A stretch of 64,000 bases of DNA. Source: Micromonospora sp. MH99 (lineage in GTDB: Bacteria; Actinomycetota; Actinomycetes; Mycobacteriales; Micromonosporaceae). How positions within the stretch are numbered: the first letter of the stretch is position 1; every line of letters begins with the position of its first letter. This document shows, piece by piece, positions 58,261 to 64,000 of this stretch. The notes beneath the pieces were generated by a model. It did not search any database, was not told the origin of the DNA, and saw only the letters and a program-made list of their open reading frames with translations. The position numbers and the translations under genes are program-made. The DNA lies in NCBI RefSeq assembly GCF_021442385.1, contig NZ_MUZA01000024.1, positions 24,057 to 88,056 of the forward strand, written 5' to 3'.

Positions 58261-59151
58261 ATGAGGCGTGTCCGGAGCACTTCCCGGCTGGTTGCCCTGG
58301 CGGTGGTCGTGCTGGTCGGTGCCGGCGCGTGCACGTTCGATCCGCAGTCCGGTGGGAGTGGTGGCGGGGGAGCCGCCCCGGTCGGTGCGGCGGAACAGGC
58401 AACGGGGGCGAGCGGCACGTCCGGGCCGGGCCAGCGCGGCCGGCCCACGCCGGCCGCGCCCACCCCGAAACCCTCCCGGAAACCCACGCCGAAGCCGACC
58501 CGCACGGCGTCGACCCCGACCCCGACCCCAACCCCGAGCACCGGTACGCCGACAGTCGCCGGTTGCCCGCAGGGCCAGCACCAGCGAGCCGTGGAGACGT
58601 ACCTCGCCCGGCTGGGCGGGTTCGGGGCCGTCACGGTCGACGGTCGGCAGTCCGCCGCCGACTGCGCCGCCATCAAGAAGTTCCAGAAGAGGTACGGCAT
58701 TCGCCCCGTCGAGGGACGCGCCGGACCGACCACCCTGGACGTGGCCCAGCGACTCGCCACCACCGACACGAAGAGCTGCAAGGCCGGCACCGGCACCACC
58801 TTCTGCGTGGACCTGACCCGGCAGACCGTGTGGGCGGTCCGGGGCGGCAAGGTGATCATGGCGCCGACGGTGACGCGCACCGGCATGTCCGGCTACCGCA
58901 CCCCGTCCGGCACCTACACCGTCAACTACCGCAATCCAAAGGAGTGGTCCAACCCGTACGAGGTGTGGCTGCCGTACTGGCAGCACTTCACCCAGGGCAT
59001 GGGGTTCCACGAGACCACTACCTACCTGCACGACAAGTCGATCGGCTCGCACGGCTGCGTCAACCTGCTGCACGCCGACGCCGTCCGGATGTGGGAGCTG
59101 GGCAAGGTCGGCACCCGGGTGGTGCTGATCGGCCGCCGCCCCGGCACCTGA
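58261..59151 (+). CDS. L,D-transpeptidase with peptidoglycan-binding domain
   Basis: A 296-residue exported protein. After the N-terminal hydrophobic segment (about 8-24, ending VGAGAC, an imperfect lipobox) comes a Pro/Thr/Lys linker (PKPSRKPTPKPTRTASTPTP), then a PG-binding domain (about 100-165, IKKFQKRYGIRPVEGRAGPT) and the YkuD catalytic domain with HETTTYLHDKSIGSHGCVNL; the catalytic Cys is about residue 264. It makes 3-3 cross-links in peptidoglycan or attaches proteins. ATG follows AGGGGAGG. It interrupts the XPB/helicase-associated pair. Confidence 0.9.
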   Translation: MRRVRSTSRLVALAVVVLVGAGACTFDPQSGGSGGGGAAPVGAAEQATGASGTSGPGQRGRPTPAAPTPKPSRKPTPKPTRTASTPTPTPTPSTGTPTVAGCPQGQHQRAVETYLARLGGFGAVTVDGRQSAADCAAIKKFQKRYGIRPVEGRAGPTTLDVAQRLATTDTKSCKAGTGTTFCVDLTRQTVWAVRGGKVIMAPTVTRTGMSGYRTPSGTYTVNYRNPKEWSNPYEVWLPYWQHFTQGMGFHETTTYLHDKSIGSHGCVNLLHADAVRMWELGKVGTRVVLIGRRPGT

Positions 59152-59246
59152 ACATCCCGCCCGACTCGGGGTTTATCCCCTGTCACAGCCGTCCCGGGAG
59201 TGACACTCTTGGGAGTCCAGGGCCGCACCGGGCGGGGAGGCTGGGC

Positions 59247-59483
59247 ATGACGGTCGACCGTGACGTGATCGCAGAGCATGAACACGCGCCACCCGACGAG
59301 GTGTCCCGCGCGACAGTGGTCGCGTACGCCCTCGCCGCGGCGCTCCTCGTCGGGTGGTTCCTCTTCGGCTGGCTGGTGCTGCGGCAGGGCTTCGTCGACT
59401 CGGTCGGTGAGTCCGCCGGCGCCGGCTTCGCCCTGTTGCTGGCCGTCTCGGTGGTCGGCACCTTTCGGCGCAGCCGCCGCTGA
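59247..59483 (+). CDS. Small membrane protein (78 aa)
   Basis: A 78-residue protein behind GGGGAGG. Charged N terminus (RDVIAEHEHAPPDEVSRA), then two hydrophobic segments (TVVAYALAAALLVGWFLFGW and SAGAGFALLLAVSVVGTF) and an Arg-rich tail RRSRR. No family recognised; two-helix inner-membrane hairpin is the likely topology. It lies between the L,D-transpeptidase and the convergent helicase-associated gene. Confidence 0.65.
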   Translation: MTVDRDVIAEHEHAPPDEVSRATVVAYALAAALLVGWFLFGWLVLRQGFVDSVGESAGAGFALLLAVSVVGTFRRSRR

Positions 59484-59513
59484 GCTGGCACACCAGCGGC
59501 GGCTGAGCCCTGT

Positions 59514-61997
59514 TCAGTCCGCCAGCACCGCCGCCGTGATCCGGTGCAGCGCGAAGGTGTGCAGCATCTCGGTCCGCTCGTCCTCGGCCCGCAGGTAGCC
59601 GGCGCCGATCGACACCGGCTTGACCAGCCGGGACGCGGTCGCCCCGTGTGCGTCGACGTACCCGACCCAGACCAGCGCCTTGTCGCGGACCGCCTGCTGG
59701 AGCACGGCAAGTGCCTCGCTGTGCGTGTGCGCGGGCACCGGGCCACCGCCCAGCCCTGCCGCCCCGCCCCGGACGACGGCAGGCGCCCGGCGGGCCGCCC
59801 GCGCCGCAGCGTCGCCCCGCCGGATGTGCTCCACCACCCCGAGCAGCCGGGGCATCGGCAGCTTCGGGGCGGCCAGCGGATCGAGCGTCCTGGTGGTCAC
59901 CGCGACCCGTGCCGGCGCACGCCGGATCCGGGGTCGGGACAACATCGTTCCGCCCGTGCCGTCCTCCTGCACCGGCGCGTACCCGGCGTCCCGCAGTGCG
60001 CCCAGCAGCCGGCTGACCTGGTACGGCGTGCTCAGCACCGTCGGCGCCAGCCGCCGCAGCGTCAACGACTCCAACCGCCGGTCGGCCAGCACCTCGGTGA
60101 GCAGCGCCTCGTCGTCGCTGCGCAGGTACGCCCCGGCCGACCCGACCCGCAGCCCACCGTGCTTACGGGCCACGTCGTCCACCAGGTAGCTGAGCCCCTG
60201 CGGCACCGGGGTACGCGACCGTCGCCGGAACAGTTCGTGCAGGTCGTCGGCCGTGTAACCGGCGTCCAGCGCCCTCCGCACGCTCGCCGTGGTGACCCGG
60301 TGCACACTCGCCCCACCGGCCGACTCGGGTTCGGTGGTCGCCTCCAACTCGGCGGCCAGCGCCGGCTCGGGCGGCCCCGGCACCACCACGGTCAGGTCGG
60401 CCTGCACCAGGAAGTGATCGACCGGGGCGGGCAGCAGCGCGTCCAACGCCCGCGCGGCACTGGACGGATCGCCGCTCTCCGCGTCCACGTGCAACCCCAG
60501 TGGGTCGCCGCCCGGCTCGTCGGCCGACGTCAGCTCGCCCAGCAACAACCGCCCGTACGAGGTGAGCGCCCCCAGGCCGGTCACGCCGAGCTGCGCCGCC
60601 TCGGCCAGCACCTCCCGGTGGGCGGCCTCCCGACCCCGGCTGCGCCGCGGCGCCCGCCAGTCCAGCAGGGCCTGCACCTCCTCGGCGGTGGGCGCGGTCG
60701 CCGGCTCCAGGTCGGCGAGCACACCGAGCACCGCTCGCCGGGTGGCCGGAGCACCGGCCCGCTCGGCTTCGGCGGACAGCGCGGTGATCGGCCGGTCCCG
60801 GTCGTCACGCCTACCGACCAGGCCGACCTGCCGGGTCATCGTCAGCCAGGCGTGGGCCAGGTGCTCCCACCGTTGGGCCAGCGAGGCGGCCCGCCACACC
60901 TCGTACCCGCCGGTCGGCAGCACCTGCTGATCCGCCCCGTACCGGCCGGTGGTCGAACCGGGCATCTCCAGCTCACCGGCGAGCCCCGCCGCGTACGCCA
61001 CCTCCAGCAGCAGCGCGGTGGTCGGCTCGTCCAGGCCGGCGGTGCGCGCCAGCCGGCGCAGGTCCCGGACGCCGATGCCGCCGGAGCGCAGCACCGGTGC
61101 GGGTTCGGCGGCGAGCTGCTCCAAGAGCCCCTCGGTGTGCCGGACCACCTCCATCGTCTGCCCGGCGCCGGCCGAGTCGACCGCCTTGGGCTCGCGGGGT
61201 GCGGTGGCCACCGGCGGCGGGCTGGTGCGCAGCGGCCCGAGTGGACCACTGTCGCGGCGCAGCAGGAGCCCCACCTCGCGGGGCAGCTCGACCGTGCCGC
61301 TGGCCGTCGACGAGCCGGCCGAGACGCTGACCAGCAACCGGTTGTCCACCAGCCAGCGCACCGGCGAGCCGGTCGGCGCACCACCGTTGGTCGGGTCGGC
61401 GAGGACAGCGTCTTGCGCGCCGATCGGCGGTGCCTGCAACGCGCCCGGGGGCACGCTGCCCACGGGTGGCCCGGCCGCCAACCGGTCCAGGATCGCCCGG
61501 GCCGACGGGGGTGCGGCGAGCAGCGTCCGGCGCAGTTTCGCCGGGTCCGCGCAGAGCGCGGCCGTGCGCGGGTCCAGCTCCGCGGCGGGTCGGCCGAGGC
61601 CGGCGGGGTACGGGGAGACCTCGTCGACGGCCGGCACGACGTGCAGGGCGTGTTCGGGGCCGTACAGCAGGAAGAGCGCCCTCAGCCGGTTGACGGCGGC
61701 GCGGACGGCCGTCGGCGCCGGCGGGTGCGGCCCGGTGGTCGCCATGGCGAGCACGGCGTCGGTGGCCGTGGTGCCCTCGTCCGGGTGCCGGGTGAGCCGG
61801 GCGGCGTCGAGGATTCCGAGGGTGAACTGGTCCAGCCCGTCCAGGGCCCGGGCCACCGAGACCCGGGACTGGGCGCGGATGGCCAGGGCGGAGACGTCGG
61901 CCGGCACGGGCACGACGAGGTCCGGCCGGAGCTGGAGGAGCGCGGCCAGCGACTCGTCGGGCAGCGACCGCAGGTGGTCGGCGAGTGAGGTGGTCAT
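59514..61997 (-). CDS. Helicase-associated (XPB partner-like) domain protein
   Basis: An 827-residue protein of the actinobacterial family corresponding to Rv0862c, annotated as helicase C-terminal or XPB/Ssl2-like domain. SLADHLRSLPDESLAALLQL starts a WH-like repeat; LQADLTVVVPGPPEPALAAE, SVRRALDAGYTADDLHELFR and PVSIGAGYLRAEDERTEMLH (WYL-like end: ...RLVKPVSIG) are seen. No Walker A or DExH motif is visible, so it is not an active helicase alone. In mycobacteria it is next to XPB, here separated by two genes. Role probably in DNA repair, unproven. Confidence 0.8.
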   Translation of the reverse strand: MTTSLADHLRSLPDESLAALLQLRPDLVVPVPADVSALAIRAQSRVSVARALDGLDQFTLGILDAARLTRHPDEGTTATDAVLAMATTGPHPPAPTAVRAAVNRLRALFLLYGPEHALHVVPAVDEVSPYPAGLGRPAAELDPRTAALCADPAKLRRTLLAAPPSARAILDRLAAGPPVGSVPPGALQAPPIGAQDAVLADPTNGGAPTGSPVRWLVDNRLLVSVSAGSSTASGTVELPREVGLLLRRDSGPLGPLRTSPPPVATAPREPKAVDSAGAGQTMEVVRHTEGLLEQLAAEPAPVLRSGGIGVRDLRRLARTAGLDEPTTALLLEVAYAAGLAGELEMPGSTTGRYGADQQVLPTGGYEVWRAASLAQRWEHLAHAWLTMTRQVGLVGRRDDRDRPITALSAEAERAGAPATRRAVLGVLADLEPATAPTAEEVQALLDWRAPRRSRGREAAHREVLAEAAQLGVTGLGALTSYGRLLLGELTSADEPGGDPLGLHVDAESGDPSSAARALDALLPAPVDHFLVQADLTVVVPGPPEPALAAELEATTEPESAGGASVHRVTTASVRRALDAGYTADDLHELFRRRSRTPVPQGLSYLVDDVARKHGGLRVGSAGAYLRSDDEALLTEVLADRRLESLTLRRLAPTVLSTPYQVSRLLGALRDAGYAPVQEDGTGGTMLSRPRIRRAPARVAVTTRTLDPLAAPKLPMPRLLGVVEHIRRGDAAARAARRAPAVVRGGAAGLGGGPVPAHTHSEALAVLQQAVRDKALVWVGYVDAHGATASRLVKPVSIGAGYLRAEDERTEMLHTFALHRITAAVLAD

Positions 61998-62081
61998 CGT
62001 CTTTCCACGCTAGCCCGGGGTGGGGCTGTCGCGCCCCTCGGACGTCCGGCCGGTAGGCGGTCGCCCGGTAGGTTTCTCGAC

Positions 62082-62705
62082 ATGCGCGCGCTGACCGTCG
62101 GATTCGATCTCGACATGACCCTGGTTGACTCCCGGCCCGGCATCGCCGCGGCCTATCGCGCGCTGACCGCCAGGACGGGCGTACCGGTGGACGCTGACCT
62201 GGCCGTGTCCCGGCTCGGCCCGCCGCTGCGCACCGAGATCGCGCACTGGTTCCCGCCGGAGCAGGTCGAGGCGGCCGTGCTGGTGTACCGGGAGCTGTAT
62301 CCGGCGTACGCCATCACACCGACGGTGCCGCTGCCCGGGGCGCGGGAGGCGATCGACGCGATCCGTGCCCGGGGCGGGAGGGTGCTCGTCGTCACGTCCA
62401 AGATTGGCCGACTGGCCCGGTTGCACCTGGATCACCTCGGCCTCGTGGTGGACGAGCTGGCCGGTGACCTGTTCGCCGAGCAGAAGGCGACCGCGCTGCG
62501 CGAGCACGGCGCGACCCACTACGTCGGTGACCACGTGGCGGACATGGTGGCGGCGGGTGTGGCGGGGGTGCCGGGAATCGCTGTCGCGACCGGGCCGTGC
62601 TCCCCGGATGAGCTGCGTGCGGCGGGGGCGAGCGTGGTGCTGGACGATCTCACCGGATTCCCAGCGGCGCTCGACGGCATGATCCAGCTAGCCTGGGAGC
62701 AGTAG
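62082..62705 (+). CDS. HAD family hydrolase (phosphoglycolate phosphatase-like)
   Basis: A 207-residue HAD phosphatase. VGFDLDMTLVDSRPGIAAAY is motif I; VVTSKIGRLARLHLDHLGLV contains motif II; LFAEQKATALREHG has the motif III Lys; YVGDHVADMVAAGVAGVPGI holds motif IV. Gph-like cap (helical). Substrate probably a small phosphate ester. ATG at 62082, single gene; the cold-shock gene follows after 27 bp on the same strand. Confidence 0.88.
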   Translation: MRALTVGFDLDMTLVDSRPGIAAAYRALTARTGVPVDADLAVSRLGPPLRTEIAHWFPPEQVEAAVLVYRELYPAYAITPTVPLPGAREAIDAIRARGGRVLVVTSKIGRLARLHLDHLGLVVDELAGDLFAEQKATALREHGATHYVGDHVADMVAAGVAGVPGIAVATGPCSPDELRAAGASVVLDDLTGFPAALDGMIQLAWEQ

Positions 62706-62732
62706 CGGCTCAAGTGAAGCAGGGGTTTTCAG

Positions 62733-63119
62733 GTGCCTACGGGTCGAGTGAAGTGGTACGACACGGCCAAGGGATACGGCTTCGTCACCAGTGACGAGGG
62801 CGGCGACGTGTTTCTGCCCAAGGGTGCTCTGCCGGCGGGCGTCACCGACCTCAAGGGTGGTCAGCGGGTCGACTTCAGCGTGGTGGACAGCCGCCGGGGC
62901 GCGCAGGCCATGGGCGTAAAGCTGCTGGACGCACCGCCGTCGATGGCGGAGCTGCGACGTCGGCCGGCCGAGGAGCTGCACGGTCTCGTCGAGGACATGA
63001 TCAAGGTGCTGGAGGCGAAGGTCCAGCCGGACCTGCGCCGGGGCCGTTACCCGGACAAGAAGACGGCGCAGAAGATCGCTCAGCTGGTCCACGCGGTGGC
63101 GCGCGAGCTGGAGGTCTGA
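62733..63119 (+). CDS. Cold-shock domain protein with C-terminal extension (CspB-like)
   Basis: A 128-residue nucleic acid-binding protein. PTGRVKWYDTAKGYGFVTSD and GDVFLPKGALP are the RNP1 and RNP2 regions of the cold-shock domain (about 1-65); the C-terminal ~60 residues (LRRRPAEELHGLVEDMIKVL..., RGRYPDKKTAQKIAQLVHAV) form a conserved extension as in mycobacterial CspB (Rv0871). GTG start. Its last 40 bp overlap the convergent MqnD gene. Confidence 0.92.
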   Translation: MPTGRVKWYDTAKGYGFVTSDEGGDVFLPKGALPAGVTDLKGGQRVDFSVVDSRRGAQAMGVKLLDAPPSMAELRRRPAEELHGLVEDMIKVLEAKVQPDLRRGRYPDKKTAQKIAQLVHAVARELEV

Positions 63120-63910
63120 GGCACCAGGCCGGCGGTGGCGGCGCGGTCGAGGAGCGCCGTCACCGCGGCGAAGCCGGCCTCGCCCAGGTCGGCGGTGAAC
63201 TCGTTGACGTAGAGGCCGATGTGCCGGTCCACCACGTCGAGTTCCATCTCCTGGGCGTGCGCGAGCACGTACTCCCGGCTGGCCGCCGGATCCGCCCAGG
63301 CCTGCCGGACGGACTCGCGAATCCATCCGGCCGCTTCCACCGGGTCCACGGCGCCGCGCCGGGCCAGGATCGCGCCGAGAGGGATGGGCAGCCCTGTGTC
63401 GGCCTCCCACCACTCGCCGAGGTCGACGAGCGCGGTCAGGCCGTGCCGATGGTAGGTGAACCGCGCCTCGTGGATGACCAGCCCAGCGTCGTAGCGACCA
63501 GCCGCGACGCCCGGCATGATCTCGTGGAACGGCACCACCTCGATCCGGGCCGGTGCCTGCCCGGCTGACCAGAGCCGGAACAGCAGGTACGCGGTCGTCC
63601 GATCACCGGGCACCGCCACCGTGGCGCCGGTCAGGTCGGCGCGGTCACCCCTGGTGAGAACCAGCGGCCCGCACCCGCGACCGAGCGCGCCCCCGCAGGG
63701 CAGCAGGTGGTAGTCGTCGAGCAGCCAGGGCAGCGCCGCGTAGCTGACCTTCACCAGGTCGAACGCGCCCCGCTCGGCCGCCGTGTTGGTGACGTCCACG
63801 TCGGCGTACGTCACCTCGACCGGCGGCGCACCGGGCACCCGCCCGTGCACGAGGGCGTCGAAGACGAACGTGTCGTTGGGGCAGGGCGAGATCGCAAGGG
63901 AGAGCGCCAC
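63080..63910 (-). CDS. mqnD: 1,4-dihydroxy-6-naphthoate synthase (futalosine menaquinone pathway)
   Basis: A 276-residue MqnD. LAISPCPNDTFVFDALVHGR is the family start; DLVKVSYAALPWLLDDYHLL, AVPGDRTTAYLLFRLWSAGQ and GLVIHEARFTYHRHGLTALV (catalytic His) follow. It splits cyclic dehypoxanthinyl futalosine to 1,4-dihydroxy-6-naphthoate in the futalosine route to menaquinone, used by many Streptomyces and Micromonosporaceae. ATG at 63910 is the natural start; its 3' end overlaps the cold-shock gene by 40 bp. No other mqn gene is in the window. Confidence 0.92.
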   Translation of the reverse strand: MALSLAISPCPNDTFVFDALVHGRVPGAPPVEVTYADVDVTNTAAERGAFDLVKVSYAALPWLLDDYHLLPCGGALGRGCGPLVLTRGDRADLTGATVAVPGDRTTAYLLFRLWSAGQAPARIEVVPFHEIMPGVAAGRYDAGLVIHEARFTYHRHGLTALVDLGEWWEADTGLPIPLGAILARRGAVDPVEAAGWIRESVRQAWADPAASREYVLAHAQEMELDVVDRHIGLYVNEFTADLGEAGFAAVTALLDRAATAGLVPQTSSSRATAWTS

Positions 63911-64000
63911 GCCCTCACGTTAGCCCCGCCCCCGGCCAGCAGCCCGCGCACACCCCGCCCACTGTGATCCACGACGGCCCGCCCCGCCCGGGCCCGGCCC

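Noticed and set aside
59544..61988. 814-codon plus-strand frame opposite the helicase-associated gene
   Set aside because: Gly/Arg/Gln-rich shadow; the minus-strand frame has domain-like sequence and a good start.

Overview
The window is chromosomal DNA from a very GC-rich actinomycete. The housekeeping genes (split Ku/LigD end-joining genes, actinobacterial XPB helicase with its helicase-associated partner, fused MFS-thymidylate kinase, SCO6745 and TIGR03089 family proteins, MqnD) and the frequent GTG starts fit Micromonospora or a close relative in Micromonosporaceae. That placement is inference from gene content. I see no rRNA, CRISPR array, transposase, integrase or phage gene.

Layout. 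1-12 kb: end of topA, a CapA-like phosphoesterase, a lactone-oxidase-like flavoenzyme with a divergent TetR regulator, a PLP fold-III enzyme, then the replication block tmk(MFS fusion)-holB, a small YbaB/WXG100-like cluster and ricT. 12-16 kb: a membrane metallophosphatase, tRNA-Thr(CGT), and a small putative island (aldo/keto reductase plus TetR) closed by a 21/22 copy of the tRNA 3' end. 16-25 kb: regulatory and accessory genes (nucleotidyltransferase, 2'-5' RNA ligase, AraC, FSR-type MFS followed by a decapitated ABC ATPase, methyltransferase, VOC proteins, SGNH hydrolase, XRE/SDR pair). 25-31 kb: DUF2231-Hsp20-GT9 facing GT2-HldE, probably heptose glycan synthesis, then a DJ-1 protein. 31-41 kb: drug-efflux MFS, TetR/aldo-keto reductase pair, Nudix, acyl-CoA ligase, quinone reductase, HAD, SCO6745 and FKBP. 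41-44 kb: Ku facing LigD-ligase and LigD-polymerase. 44.6-54.7 kb: orphan proteins, an imine-reductase-like/MerR pair, an ECF41 sigma factor with its carboxymuconolactone decarboxylase, a secreted metalloprotease and another secreted protein, and a DUF4267/TetR pair. 54.8-64 kb: alpha/beta hydrolase/TetR, XPB helicase, L,D-transpeptidase, helicase-associated protein, HAD, cold-shock protein and MqnD.

Themes. At least six regulator/enzyme pairs are divergent and have clear palindromic operators between them. Four copies of one ~60-bp palindromic repeat (arm TTGATCAAGAGGTTTGCGTC) sit at gene 3' ends. One copy shows a compensatory change in both arms, and two copies bracket a single secreted-protein gene. 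The tRNA-Thr att-like duplication, the truncated ABC gene beside the FSR transporter and a tiny hydrophobic peptide ahead of a methyltransferase are the other main leads.
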